From NCBI GenBank assembly GCA_017934955.1, contig JAGBIO010000006.1:1-64000 (forward strand): DNA of 64,000 nucleotides, written 5' to 3'. The translations under genes and the position numbers were made by a program. The notes beneath the pieces are model-generated. The model worked only from the letters and a program-made list of their open reading frames with translations. It had not been told where the DNA came from and searched no databases. Source of the DNA: Clostridia bacterium (GTDB lineage: Bacteria; Bacillota; Clostridia; TANB77; RGIG9151). Positions 24,926-34,282 of the stretch are shown here, piece after piece (the stretch's first letter is position 1; each line of letters starts with the position of its first letter).

Positions 24926-25687
24926 ATGCGCAAAAAGAGCAAACTCTTTGCTGTTATTTTAATAATTGCAATTCTTTTATTTCAAGTTGCATTTGCAGAA
25001 CCGATTGCAATCCCGAAGATTGGATTGTCGATGGAACCTGCGACGGAGCCTGCAGATGCGGTAAATACCATTCAAATTATTTTATTGCTTACGATTTTGG
25101 CGCTTGCACCGTCTATTCTGATAATGATGACTTCTTTTACGAGGATCATCATTATTCTTTCGTTTTTGAGAAATGCACTTGGAACACAGCAGATGCCGCC
25201 GAATCAAATTTTAATCGGATTGGCGTTATTCTTGACCTTTTTTATTATGAGTCCGACCTTTGCTAAGATAAATGATCAAGCACTTCAGCCATATTTGGCA
25301 AATGAAATTTCACAGCAGGAGGCTTTTAATCAAGCAATCCTCCCGATTAAGGAATTTATGCTTGGGCAAATTCGCGGAGAAAAGGACTTGGCACTTTTTG
25401 TTGAACTTTCCGGACAACCTGCACCGGAGAATTTATCGGATTTATCGATGACCGTCATTATTCCGGCATTTATTTTAAGTGAGTTAAAGATTGCATTCCA
25501 AATCGGATTTATTATTTATATTCCGTTCTTGGTAATTGATATGGTAGTGTCCAGTACCTTGATGTCGATGGGTATGATGATGTTGCCACCGGTAATGATT
25601 TCGCTACCGTTTAAGATATTGTTATTTATTTTAGTGGACGGCTGGAATTTAGTGGTACAGTCTATTGTAACGGGATTTGTCCGATGA
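24926..25687 (+). CDS. fliP: Flagellar export gate protein FliP
   Basis: 253-residue core component of the type III export gate. N-terminal signal peptide (MRKKSKLFAVILIIAILLF..., cleaved about residue 24), then IMMTSFTRIIIILSFLRNALGTQQMPPNQ (in parts), the family signature, and four transmembrane segments ending at VVQSIVTGFV. Followed by a 200-bp gap occupied by four palindromic repeats before fliQ; in most species fliP and fliQ nearly touch. Confidence 0.97.
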   Translation: MRKKSKLFAVILIIAILLFQVAFAEPIAIPKIGLSMEPATEPADAVNTIQIILLLTILALAPSILIMMTSFTRIIIILSFLRNALGTQQMPPNQILIGLALFLTFFIMSPTFAKINDQALQPYLANEISQQEAFNQAILPIKEFMLGQIRGEKDLALFVELSGQPAPENLSDLSMTVIIPAFILSELKIAFQIGFIIYIPFLVIDMVVSSTLMSMGMMMLPPVMISLPFKILLFILVDGWNLVVQSIVTGFVR

Positions 25688-25699
25688 TGTAGCATAAGG

Positions 25700-25857
25700 A
25701 AGGACAGCATAAATGCTGTCCGTACAGAAACTGAGAGCCAGCTGTAGGGACATAATTTATTGTCTCCATGAAAAAGCAGCTGTAGGGACAGCATTCATGC
25801 TGTCCATGATAAAAAAGCAGTAAAGCAGCTGTAGGGACAGCATTCATGCTGTCCATG
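25700..25857. repeat. Four family-A repeats between fliP and fliQ
   Basis: Hairpins at about 25702-25726, 25743-25768 (imperfect GACATAA/TTGTCTC), 25782-25806 and 25831-25856. The last two are a direct repeat of GCAGCTGTAGGGACAGC units. Confidence 0.9.
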
Positions 25858-25888
25858 ATGTAGGCACTATGTTAAAGGAGGCTTGAAA

Positions 25889-26158
25889 ATGGATACAGGC
25901 GCGGTTATGGATGTGGCGATTAATGCAATGACGACAGCGATTATGATTTCGGCACCGGTGTTGTTGATTAGTATTGTAGTGGGTCTTGCAATTAGTATCT
26001 TTCAAGCCACAACACATATTCAAGAACAGACGTTGACGTTTGTCCCGAAAGTATTGGCGATTATGGGAGTTTTAATATTGTTTGGGCCTTGGATGATTAC
26101 TGTTTTAACAACATTCGTGAAAGATCTTTATTCCAATATGAATACTATGTTTATGTAA
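25889..26158 (+). CDS. fliQ: Flagellar export gate protein FliQ
   Basis: 89-residue protein with two transmembrane helices (about 14-38 and 55-77) and the family core GLAISIFQATTHIQEQTLTFVPK (in parts). It forms part of the helical FliPQR gate. ATG 25889 has AAAGGAGG 8 bp upstream; a TTG two codons earlier is unlikely. Confidence 0.96.
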   Translation: MDTGAVMDVAINAMTTAIMISAPVLLISIVVGLAISIFQATTHIQEQTLTFVPKVLAIMGVLILFGPWMITVLTTFVKDLYSNMNTMFM

Positions 26159-26173
26159 TGAAGGGAAAGAAAT

Positions 26174-26962
26174 ATGGTTGATTTTGGATTGGTAACGGCA
26201 AATTTTGATGCGATATTGTTGATTTTTATAAGAATGACCGGGCTTTTTGTTTTATCTCCCGTTTTCGGAAGACAGAATATGCCGGCCATTTTTAAAATCG
26301 GCTTTTCTTTTTTTCTTACGATTATATTTGTAAATACGGTGGATGGTTTTTCATTGGATTATCAAGATAGTTTGGTTTTATATATGGTATATGTTGCGAA
26401 GGAATTGGCAATTGGTATTATTATGGGGTATGTAACGTATGTGGTTGTTTCGGGGCTTTACTTAGCCGGTCAGCTTATTGATATGCAGGTCGGATTCAGC
26501 TTTGCGAATGTAGTGGATCCGATTACCAATATTCAAGTTCCTTTAACTTCTAATTTTTATTATACTTACTTTATTTTAGTGTTTTTATTAATTAACGGGC
26601 ATCATATGCTGATTAGGGCGCTTTTTTACAGTTTTCAAGTGCTTCCGGTGGAAAAAATGACTTTCAGTTCTGCGGTGATTCCGGAATTGACTACGTTATT
26701 GGCAGATATGTTCGGAATTGCTTTAAGAATTGCGGCGCCGATTATTTGTGCGATTTTTATTGCAGATGTCGTTCTCGGCATTTTGTCTAAGACTATGCCG
26801 GAAATGAATGTTTTTATGTTGGGAATGCCGATTAAAATTATAATCGGGCTTATTATTATGACGATTACAATATCTGCTTCTGTTGCAATTGCAGAAGGCC
26901 TGGTGGGCATCATGCAGGAAAAAATTGTAGTATTTTTTCAGGCGATGGGAAGCGGAGGATGA
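26174..26962 (+). CDS. fliR: Flagellar export gate protein FliR
   Basis: 262-residue polytopic membrane protein completing the FliP5Q4R1 gate. Features: RMTGLFVLSPVFGRQNMPA near residue 20, GLYLAGQLIDMQVGFSFANVVDP (in parts) near residue 95-118, and six predicted membrane segments. Fifteen bases after fliQ, with AGGGAAAGAA upstream of ATG. Confidence 0.96.
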   Translation: MVDFGLVTANFDAILLIFIRMTGLFVLSPVFGRQNMPAIFKIGFSFFLTIIFVNTVDGFSLDYQDSLVLYMVYVAKELAIGIIMGYVTYVVVSGLYLAGQLIDMQVGFSFANVVDPITNIQVPLTSNFYYTYFILVFLLINGHHMLIRALFYSFQVLPVEKMTFSSAVIPELTTLLADMFGIALRIAAPIICAIFIADVVLGILSKTMPEMNVFMLGMPIKIIIGLIIMTITISASVAIAEGLVGIMQEKIVVFFQAMGSGG

Positions 26963-26975
26963 TGAAAATAAATAA

Positions 26976-27082
26976 TAAAGAATAAATAATAAAGAATAAA
27001 TAATAAATTTGGTTGTTTTTCGGTTTACCGAAAAACGTCATTCATTATTCTCTATTCATTCTTCTTTCTTATTTATTCTTTA
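26976..27082. repeat. AT-rich nested palindrome between fliR and flhB
   Basis: Outer arms TAAAGAATAAATAA (26976-26989, repeated at 26990-27003) and TTATTTATTCTTTA (27069-27082); centre GTTTTTCGG-TTTA-CCGAAAAAC at 27015-27036. Unlike families A, B and D. Confidence 0.7.
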
Positions 27083-27110
27083 ATGTTTTTTTGTGTGGGA
27101 GGTGTAAGTC

Positions 27111-28235
27111 ATGGAATTAGAGGAAAAGTACATAATGGATGATTTATACCTTCGTATTCCGCTTCAGTTTTTTGCGGATGATGGGGATAAAACGGAAGAA
27201 CCTACCGCGAAAAGGAAACAAGATGCGAGAAAGAAAGGGCAGGTATTTAAAAGTACCGAACTGAATTCCGCGGTAGTACTATTGTGTGCTTTTATTTCCT
27301 TAAAAGTTTTCGGCGTTAGTTTGTATGAAAAAATGGTGGAATTGGTAAATCTCACCTTTCATGTATATATGACAAAAGAAGATTTGTTTACAGTGAACGG
27401 TATTATGGGACTGGCAACCGATCTTTTATTGCTTTTTATTTCCGCAATGCTTCCGATTTTTGCTTTAGTTGCTTTTATGGGAGTTGTTTCAAATTTAATG
27501 CAAAGCGGATTTTTATTTACGACGGAAAGTATTAAGCCGAAGTTTAGCAATATTAATCCCGGAAAAGGGATTAAAAATATGCTTTCCCTAAAAAATATCG
27601 CGGAATTTTTTACAAAATCCTTGGTAAAAGTGGCGATTGTGGGAATTTTGGCATATACGACAATAAAGGATAATGCAAAAGCGATTTTAAATACCATGAA
27701 TTTAAATGCATCTGCAATCGGCGCTTATATCATGACAACCATTATTGATTTAGGATTGAAAATATCGATGTTTTTAATGGTATTTGCCGCGGTAGATGTA
27801 ATTGTGCAAATGAGAAAGCATAAAAAAGAATTAAGAATGACAAAGCAGGAAATTAAAGAAGAATACAAACAGACCGAAGGAAATCCGCAAATCAAGGGGA
27901 AAATCAAGCAAAAACAAAGACAAATGGCATTAAATCGAATGATGCAGGAAATTCCGAAGGCAGATGTAGTAATTACCAATCCGACGCATTTTGCGGTAGC
28001 GATTAAATACGAACCGGAAAAAAATGATGCCCCGATTGTTTTAGCGAAAGGGCAGGATTATATTGCATTGAGAATCAAAGAAATCGCGAAGGAAAATCGG
28101 GTGCAAATCGTAGAAAATAAGGCGTTAGCCAGAGCTTTATACGCCAGTGTTAACATCGGTGATCCCATTCCGGAGGAATTGTATCAAGCAGTGGCAGAGG
28201 TATTGGCATACGTATACTCCATCAAGGCAGGATAG
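27111..28235 (+). CDS. flhB: Flagellar export switch protein FlhB
   Basis: 374-residue membrane protein that switches export from hook to filament substrates by self-cleavage. It has the TEEPTAKRKQDARKKGQVFKS (in parts) cytoplasmic signature near residue 29-48, four membrane helices, and the autocleavage motif NPTH at residues 290-293 (ADVVITNPTHFAVAIKY in parts), complete. ATG 27111 follows GGGAGGTG. A terminator follows, so flhB ends the first transcription unit. Confidence 0.96.
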   Translation: MELEEKYIMDDLYLRIPLQFFADDGDKTEEPTAKRKQDARKKGQVFKSTELNSAVVLLCAFISLKVFGVSLYEKMVELVNLTFHVYMTKEDLFTVNGIMGLATDLLLLFISAMLPIFALVAFMGVVSNLMQSGFLFTTESIKPKFSNINPGKGIKNMLSLKNIAEFFTKSLVKVAIVGILAYTTIKDNAKAILNTMNLNASAIGAYIMTTIIDLGLKISMFLMVFAAVDVIVQMRKHKKELRMTKQEIKEEYKQTEGNPQIKGKIKQKQRQMALNRMMQEIPKADVVITNPTHFAVAIKYEPEKNDAPIVLAKGQDYIALRIKEIAKENRVQIVENKALARALYASVNIGDPIPEELYQAVAEVLAYVYSIKAG

Positions 28236-28263
28236 GTGTGCCTGCGTTTTGAAAAAAACAGAG

Positions 28264-28316
28264 TTAAAAAATTGGCAAAAGAGGAATTTTTCCTTGCTTC
28301 TGCCAATTTTTTTATT
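28264..28316 (+). terminator. Terminator between flhB and flhA
   Basis: AAAAATTGGCA/TGCCAATTTTTT arms with T7 tail (28308-28314). Confidence 0.75.
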
Positions 28317-28337
28317 GTCATATTTTTTCAAATTTTA

Positions 28338-28366
28338 TTGAAATTTATTTTTAAAAATTATACAAT
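28338..28366 (+). promoter_or_regulatory. Internal sigma-A promoter of flhA
   Basis: TTGAAA (28338-28343), 17-bp spacer, TACAAT (28361-28366), 40 bp before the flhA GTG. Confidence 0.7.
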
Positions 28367-28405
28367 GATTTTATAGTATGAAAATGAGGAAAGGCGGTAG
28401 GTTTT

Positions 28406-30445
28406 GTGAAGGTAAAGGACGCGGCAGTTGGTATTTTAATCATCGGCGTTATTTTAATGTTTATTATTCCGCTTCCGTCGGCGTTTTTGGATGTGTTGTT
28501 GGCGGTGAATATTACGGCTTCCGTAATTATTCTTTTAAATACAATTTACAGTAAAGGGCCTTTGGAAATGTCGATTTTCCCGTCGTTATTGTTGATTATG
28601 ACCATGTTTCGGTTGGGACTGAATTTGACTTCGACCAAGTTGATTTTGGGAGACGGGTCGGGGACCGATAAGGCCGGCGGTGTGATTGAGAGTTTTGGGC
28701 AGTTTGTTGCCGGCGGAGATATGGTTGTCGGTTTTATTATATTTATCATTATTACGATTGTGCAGTTTTTGGTTATCGTAAAGGGTTCGGAGAGAGTATC
28801 GGAAGTAGCGGCAAGATTTACCTTGGATGCTATGCCGGGAAAACAGATGGCGATTGATGCGGATTTGAATTCCGGTTTGATTAATGAGGAAGAAGCGAAA
28901 ATCCGGCGTAAAAATGTGCAAAGAGAAGCGGATTTCTATGGGGCGATGGATGGTGCCGGGAAATTCGTAAAGGGAGATTCCATTGCGGGTATTATTATTA
29001 CGTTTGTAAACTTAATCGGTGGCGTTATTTTAGGGGCAATGCGTGGTATGGATATCATGTCGGCTTTGCAGGAATATGCCTTGTTGACCATCGGTGACGG
29101 TTTGGTGAGTCAGGTTCCTTCTTTGATTATTTCGTTATCGACCGGTATTATTGTGACAAGAGCCGGTGCAGAGACGAATTTAAGTCGAGATTTCTTGAGT
29201 CAGTTATTTACCAATCCGAGTGTTATGACGATTGCGGCGGTTGTTTGTGTGATTCTTGGCTTTTCGGGTATGCCGACGCTTCCGTTTGGTATTTTGGCGG
29301 CTATTTCGGCACTCGTGGCGTTTAAGTTGAAGAGTGAGTTAAAGAAGGAAACCGCGGTTGAGACAACGCAGGCGGAAGTGCAGGAAGTGGAGGAAATTCG
29401 AAAACCGGAAAATGTGGTTACGTTATTGCAGGTGGATCCGATTGAATTGGAATTCGGTTATGGTATTATCCCTCTTGCGGATGCCTCGCAGGGCGGTGAT
29501 TTATTAGATAGAGTGGTTATGATTCGAAGACAGCTTGCGATGGAACTTGGTATGATTGTTCCGGTGATTCGTTTGCGAGACAATATTCAACTTTCGCCGT
29601 ATGAGTATTGTGTAAAGGTAAAAGGTGTAGAAGTGGCGAGAGGCGAATTACAGAACGATTGTGTTCTTGCGATGGACCCGGGTACGGCGGATGGCGATTT
29701 GCAAGGAAAGAAGACGGTGGAGCCGGCGTTTGGGTTGCCTGCGGTTTGGATTCCGGTAAGGGACAAGGAAAGAGCGGAAATGAAGGGCTATACGATTGTA
29801 GATTTACCGTCTATTGTGGCGACGCATTTAACGCAGGTTATTCGGAAGTATGCGCATAAGTTGCTTGGCAGACAGGACGTTCAGACGTTAATTGACAGTG
29901 TAAAGGAAAAAAATCCGGTTATCGTGGAGGAATTGATTCCGAAGTTGTTGAGTATCGGAGAGGTGCAGAAGGTATTGAGCAATTTATTAAGAGAGGAAAT
30001 TTGCATTCGAGATATGGTAACGATTTTAGAGACTTTGGCGGATTATGCGCCGATTACACGAGATACGGAGGTATTGACGGAATATGTAAGACAAGCCTTG
30101 GGAAGAGCGATTTCGCAGAAGTATATGGAGAAGGATAAGACAAACGGAGTGATTACCATTGATCCGGCTTTGGAGCAGGAATTGACAAGCTCGGTACAAA
30201 AAAGTGATTTTGGTTCTTATATTGCGATTGATCCGGAAAAGATGGAACTTTTGATTAATAATTTGACGAAGCAAGTAAAAGTGGCAGTGGCAAATGGAGA
30301 ACAACCGATTATTTTGACGGCGCCGGGATTGAGACCGTATTTTAAGAAGATGATTGAGGGCGTGCTTCCGAGTGTAGTGGTGTTGTCTTACAATGAAATT
30401 GATGCAGATGCCAATATTCGATCGATTGGAATGCTATCGGCGTAG
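28406..30445 (+). CDS. flhA: Flagellar export gate protein FlhA
   Basis: 679-residue export-gate protein with eight N-terminal membrane segments (to about residue 310) and a large cytoplasmic domain forming the nonameric docking ring for substrate-chaperone complexes. The highly conserved FHIPEP-family stretch VAARFTLDAMPGKQMAIDADLNSGLINEEEAKIRR (in parts, about 133-168) is intact. GTG start at 28406 behind GGAAAGGCGG. Heads the second flagellar unit (flhA-flhF-flhG-fliA). Confidence 0.97.
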   Translation: MKVKDAAVGILIIGVILMFIIPLPSAFLDVLLAVNITASVIILLNTIYSKGPLEMSIFPSLLLIMTMFRLGLNLTSTKLILGDGSGTDKAGGVIESFGQFVAGGDMVVGFIIFIIITIVQFLVIVKGSERVSEVAARFTLDAMPGKQMAIDADLNSGLINEEEAKIRRKNVQREADFYGAMDGAGKFVKGDSIAGIIITFVNLIGGVILGAMRGMDIMSALQEYALLTIGDGLVSQVPSLIISLSTGIIVTRAGAETNLSRDFLSQLFTNPSVMTIAAVVCVILGFSGMPTLPFGILAAISALVAFKLKSELKKETAVETTQAEVQEVEEIRKPENVVTLLQVDPIELEFGYGIIPLADASQGGDLLDRVVMIRRQLAMELGMIVPVIRLRDNIQLSPYEYCVKVKGVEVARGELQNDCVLAMDPGTADGDLQGKKTVEPAFGLPAVWIPVRDKERAEMKGYTIVDLPSIVATHLTQVIRKYAHKLLGRQDVQTLIDSVKEKNPVIVEELIPKLLSIGEVQKVLSNLLREEICIRDMVTILETLADYAPITRDTEVLTEYVRQALGRAISQKYMEKDKTNGVITIDPALEQELTSSVQKSDFGSYIAIDPEKMELLINNLTKQVKVAVANGEQPIILTAPGLRPYFKKMIEGVLPSVVVLSYNEIDADANIRSIGMLSA

Positions 30446-30447
30446 AA

Positions 30448-30573
30448 TCAGGACACAATAAATTGTGTTCGTACGGAGGAAAAGAGAAATGATTTGTATG
30501 GACAGCATGAATGCTGTCCGTACATAAGGAAAGAGATAAAGAATTTGTAGGGACACAATAAATTGTGTCCGTG
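30448..30573. repeat. Three family-A repeats between flhA and flhF
   Basis: GACACAA type at about 30451-30475, GACAGCA type at 30499-30524, GACACAA type with TGTAGG left tag at 30547-30571. Confidence 0.9.
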
Positions 30574-30588
30574 AAAGGATGGATTTCT

Positions 30589-31710
30589 TTGAAAATTCGA
30601 AGGTATATTGCGAACAATATGCAGGAGGCTTTATTAAAGGTAAAGATGGATTTGGGACCGGATGCGGTGATTTTGAATACGCGGAAGATGAAGCGTCCCG
30701 GTATGTTTAGCTTTTTGCGTTCTCCGCTGATTGAAGTTTTGGCTTCTTTAGAGGAGGAAGAGAATGAGGGAAAAGAGATTGTAGAGGCAAGCAATGCGAA
30801 GGTTGAACAGTTAGAAAATAAAGTACACAATATGGAGGAAATGCTTGCGAAAATTTATAAGCAGATGTCGGAGAGACCGGTAGAGTCGGTAAAATCGACC
30901 GGTGAGAAGAATTCTTCCGATTCTTCGAATATCTATCATGTGTTTGTAGATAATATGAGACAGAATGATGTCGAAGAGAGCGTGATTAGTGATATTGTGC
31001 AGGCTTTACGCCAGAAGGGAATTGATAACAATTCCAGTATGAATGAGGCGTTTTCGATTTTTCAAAAGGAACTTATTTCAAGACTGGGTGTATCGCAGGG
31101 AATTGTGCCGGAGGAAAATAAAAAGCCGAAAGTTATTATGTTTTTAGGACCGACAGGGGTTGGTAAGACGACTACTTTGGCGAAATTGGCTGCAAATTTT
31201 ATGATTAAGGAAAAGAAAAAGGTGGGCATGATAACGGCGGATACTTATCGAATTGCGGCGGTAGAGCAGTTAAAGACATATTCCGAGATTATGGGGACTT
31301 CGATTACCGTTATTTATTCACCGAAAGAAATGAAAGATGCCATTAAGAAACATAGCGAAGACGACTTGATTTTGATTGATACGCCGGGGAAGAGTCATAA
31401 GAATAAGAAGCATTTTGATGAAATTAAGGAAATCGTAAGGGCGGCAGAGCCGGATGAGACGTATCTGTTGATTAGTGCGACAACAAAGATGAAGGATTGC
31501 AGGGAAATTATAAAGGCATATAGTTTTATTGATAATTATAAGTTGATTTTTACGAAAATCGATGAAACCTCTTCTTTGGGCGTGGTATTGAATGTGAAAG
31601 AAATTACAGGTAAGCCGCTTTCTTATGTGACGACAGGGCAGAGTGTTCCGGATGATATTGAGATGATTGATGTGGAGAATTTATCGAAAAAATTGCTGGG
31701 GAATAGTTAG
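30589..31710 (+). CDS. flhF: Flagellar placement GTPase FlhF
   Basis: SRP-type GTPase that, with FlhG, sets the position and number of flagella. The 373-residue protein starts KIRRYIANNMQEALLKVK, the usual FlhF opening, followed by a B domain with a coiled coil (about 60-95) and the NG domain: P-loop GPTGVGKTTTLAKLAANF near residue 187, DTYRIAAVEQLKTY and DTPG motifs. I chose TTG 30589, with AAAGGATGG upstream, over an in-frame GTG at 30565 that lies in a repeat. Repeats separate it from both neighbours. Confidence 0.93.
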   Translation: MKIRRYIANNMQEALLKVKMDLGPDAVILNTRKMKRPGMFSFLRSPLIEVLASLEEEENEGKEIVEASNAKVEQLENKVHNMEEMLAKIYKQMSERPVESVKSTGEKNSSDSSNIYHVFVDNMRQNDVEESVISDIVQALRQKGIDNNSSMNEAFSIFQKELISRLGVSQGIVPEENKKPKVIMFLGPTGVGKTTTLAKLAANFMIKEKKKVGMITADTYRIAAVEQLKTYSEIMGTSITVIYSPKEMKDAIKKHSEDDLILIDTPGKSHKNKKHFDEIKEIVRAAEPDETYLLISATTKMKDCREIIKAYSFIDNYKLIFTKIDETSSLGVVLNVKEITGKPLSYVTTGQSVPDDIEMIDVENLSKKLLGNS

Positions 31711-32052
31711 GACACAATAAATTGTGTCCGTACAGAAGGATAGAGGAATGAAACAGCAGAAGAGATTGAATGGACAGCATAAATGCTGTCCGTACAGAAG
31801 GATAGAGAAATGAAACAGCAGAAGAGATTGAATGGACAGCATAAACGCTGTCCGTACAGAAGGATAGAGGCAGAAACATTGTAGGGACAGCATTCATGCT
31901 GTCCAGAAAAGAGAAATGAATTGCAATGGAATAAAAGAACAGAAACATTGTAGGGACAGCATTCATGCTGTCCAAGAAAATATAGGAAAGAAAAATGAAT
32001 TGCAATGGAATAAAAGAGCACAAACCGTAGGGACACAATTTATTGTGTCCAT
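31708..32052. repeat. Cluster of six family-A repeats between flhF and flhG
   Basis: Hairpins at about 31709-31733, 31772-31797, 31832-31857 (one arm AAACGCTGTCC), 31883-31906, 31951-31975 and 32029-32052. Spacers repeat too (AGAAGGATAGAG...; AATTGCAATGGAATAAAAGA), so parts arose by tandem duplication. They fill the whole 376-bp gap. Confidence 0.9.
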
Positions 32053-32086
32053 GAAGGGTAAAATTTACAAAGGAGAATTTTGCTTT

Positions 32087-32977
32087 ATGAATGATCAAGC
32101 GAACAAGTTGAGAGAAATTGTGAATAAAGTAAATAATGACAATATTATTTGTCCGATTGAGACTTTAAAAACAAGTGCGAAGGTCATTACGGTAACCAGC
32201 GGAAAAGGTGGAGTGGGAAAAACAAATATTACGGTAAATTTAGGAATTACTTTGAGCAAATTAGGCTATCGAGTTGTGATTATTGATGCGGATTTGGGGC
32301 TTGCCAATATTGATGTGGTGTTTGGCACAATGCCAAGATATACCTTAGTAGATGTGATAAAAAACGGGAAAAATGTAATGGATGTACTGTGTACCGGACC
32401 GAAAAACGTGAAATTTATTTCGGGTGGTTCGGGAGTTGAGGAATTGACGAGACTTTCGCAGTTGGAGTTGGAAAATTTTGTGCGAAATATTGCGCTGTTG
32501 GATAAAATTGCGGATGTGATTTTGATTGATACGGGTGCCGGAATTTCGGAAAATGTGATAAGATTTGTGATGGCGGCAGATGATGTGGTTTTAATTACGA
32601 CGCCGGAACCGACGGCAATTACTGATGCGTATGCGTTAATAAAGGCAGTAGGAACGCGAAATCGGAATAAGACGATTAAACTCATTATCAATCGTACCGA
32701 AACGGCGATTGAGGCGCAGACGGCGATGCAGAAATTAAATACCGTTTCGCAGAAATTTTTGAAAGTAAAATTGCAGTTCTTGGGGTATGTGACAAATGAT
32801 GTGATGGTTTCAAAAGCGGTGAAACAGCAGAAACCTTTTTCGTTATTATTTCCGGATTGTATGGCAAGTAAAAATTTGACGGAAATTGCAAAAAAAATTA
32901 TGAAGACACTTCCGACGGCAAAAAGTCAAGAGGGAATTCGTGGATTTTTCAACAAATTTTTCAATGGAAATCAATAG
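32087..32977 (+). CDS. flhG: Flagellar number ATPase FlhG (MinD-like)
   Basis: 296-residue MinD/ParA-family ATPase and partner of FlhF. Deviant Walker A SGKGGVGKTN (residues about 36-45), DADLGLANIDVVFG switch region and DTGAGISENV. ATG 32087 has AAAGGAG 12 bp upstream; the frame remains open upstream only because it runs through repeat DNA. It carries an N-terminal extension MNDQANKLREIV with the amphipathic pattern that activates FlhF GTPase in this family. Confidence 0.94.
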   Translation: MNDQANKLREIVNKVNNDNIICPIETLKTSAKVITVTSGKGGVGKTNITVNLGITLSKLGYRVVIIDADLGLANIDVVFGTMPRYTLVDVIKNGKNVMDVLCTGPKNVKFISGGSGVEELTRLSQLELENFVRNIALLDKIADVILIDTGAGISENVIRFVMAADDVVLITTPEPTAITDAYALIKAVGTRNRNKTIKLIINRTETAIEAQTAMQKLNTVSQKFLKVKLQFLGYVTNDVMVSKAVKQQKPFSLLFPDCMASKNLTEIAKKIMKTLPTAKSQEGIRGFFNKFFNGNQ

Positions 32978-33074
32978 AAATCAAATTTTTTAGAAGGATT
33001 TAGGGTAATTGATGTCGTATTTTAGATAAGATTATGTTAGAATAAATCCATCTGATAAAAAGAGGGGGAGCAGA

Positions 33075-33851
33075 ATGGAAGAAAAGCTTCAAGAAACGGA
33101 AGATATTTCATTGTGGAATGAATATAAAGCGACCAGATCTCCGGAAATTAAGGAGGAACTAATATTAAAATACGCTCCTTTGGTAAAGTGCGTTGCCGGC
33201 AGAATCGGAATTTATTTCGGTGGTAACGTTGAATATGAAGATTTAGTGAGCTACGGTGTTTTCGGTTTAATTGATGCGATTGATAAATTTGACATCGATA
33301 AGGGAGTAAAGTTTGAAACATATGCTTCTCTTAGAATTCGAGGTGCTATTATCGATAGTGTTCGAAATATGGATTGGATTCCGCGTTCTTTGCGTCAAAA
33401 GAGTAAAGAGTTGGAAAAGTTGTATGCGGATTTGGAACATGAGCTTGGGCGTTCGGCGACCGATGAAGATGTGGCGAAGAAATTGGGAATATCGACGGAA
33501 GAGTTTGGAAAGATGTTGAATGATATCAATATTTCGTCGTTGGTTTCTTTAGATGAGTTCTTGGAACAAAATTATGACCATGGCGTGTCTCCTAAGGAAA
33601 CGTCTAAGGATATGCAGCCGGAAGGTTACATGGAAAAAGCGGAATTGAAGAACATATTGGTCAAGTCAATTGATTTGCTTCCGGAAAAAGAAAGAATGGT
33701 TATTTCGTTATATTATTATGAAGATTTGACTTTGAAGGAAATCAGTGCGATTATGAAAGTTTCGGAATCGCGTATTTCTCAGTTGCATACGAAGGCGATT
33801 TTACGATTGAAGGGAAAATTGGATCGACAGAAGAATATATTATTGGATTAA
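33075..33851 (+). CDS. fliA: Flagellar sigma factor FliA (SigD/sigma-28)
   Basis: 258-residue sigma factor for late flagellar genes. It has regions 2 (YEDLVSYGVFGLIDAIDKFD, GVKFETYASLRIRGAIIDSVRNMDWIPRSLR in parts), 3 and 4 (KERMVISLYYYEDLTLKEISAIMKVSESRISQLHTKA in parts). It could transcribe the candidate promoters at 39697 and 43998. ATG 33075 follows GGGGGAGC. No flgM gene for its anti-sigma factor is seen next to it or before flgN/flgK, where flgM often lies. Confidence 0.95.
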   Translation: MEEKLQETEDISLWNEYKATRSPEIKEELILKYAPLVKCVAGRIGIYFGGNVEYEDLVSYGVFGLIDAIDKFDIDKGVKFETYASLRIRGAIIDSVRNMDWIPRSLRQKSKELEKLYADLEHELGRSATDEDVAKKLGISTEEFGKMLNDINISSLVSLDEFLEQNYDHGVSPKETSKDMQPEGYMEKAELKNILVKSIDLLPEKERMVISLYYYEDLTLKEISAIMKVSESRISQLHTKAILRLKGKLDRQKNILLD

Positions 33852-33866
33852 AAGGGGCGAGTTGGT

Positions 33867-34190
33867 ATGGGCGTAACTTCGATTGAAATGCAGGTTATGA
33901 TTCCCAAGACCGTTGAAGTGGCTAAGCAGCAAAGCTCACAGGCACATCAAGTTAACGCCGGACAACAGAATACGGTTCAGAAGGAACAGGAATTGCAGCA
34001 GGAAAATACAAAAAGAGTGCATGATCGAAATAATACAGAAAAAATTTATGTAGATGAGGAAGAAAAAGAGGAAAAAGAAAAAAAGGAGAAGGAAAAGGAC
34101 AAAAAGAAGTCGAATACTAATTCAGAAAAAGAGGACGATGACTTTTTGCCGAATGAAGTGGCGGGTCGGAATTTTGACGCTTCTGTTTAA
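33867..34190 (+). CDS. Flagellar-operon charged protein of unknown function
   Basis: A 107-residue protein with a Gln-rich start and a long Glu/Lys coiled-coil-like middle (about 60-93), ending LPNEVAGRNFDASV. I recognise no domain. It starts 15 bp after fliA behind AAAAGGGGCGAG and so is probably cotranscribed; small proteins of this type commonly follow fliA/sigD in Clostridia. The low-complexity middle limits any inference. Confidence 0.65.
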   Translation: MGVTSIEMQVMIPKTVEVAKQQSSQAHQVNAGQQNTVQKEQELQQENTKRVHDRNNTEKIYVDEEEKEEKEKKEKEKDKKKSNTNSEKEDDDFLPNEVAGRNFDASV

Positions 34191-34192
34191 AT

Positions 34193-34256
34193 ACGCTTTG
34201 CGGGGAAGTACGCTCGCGTTTGGCGCAGGTGTTTTGCCTTCGCAAAACACTTTTAC
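34193..34256 (+). repeat. Family-D element, short copy (D1)
   Basis: ACGCTTTGCGGGGAAGTACG...GGCGCAG followed by hairpin GTGTTTTGC/GCAAAACAC (34229-34250) and T-rich end. It lacks the first hairpin present in D2 and D3. It may act as a terminator-like attenuator between the two genes. Confidence 0.65.
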
Positions 34257-34282
34257 TTTTACAAAAGAAAAGAGGACTACGG

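Noticed and set aside
26976-27082. Terminator after fliR
   Set aside because: The stem is long and AT-rich with no clear T-tail immediately after the central GC hairpin; it is better described as a palindromic element.
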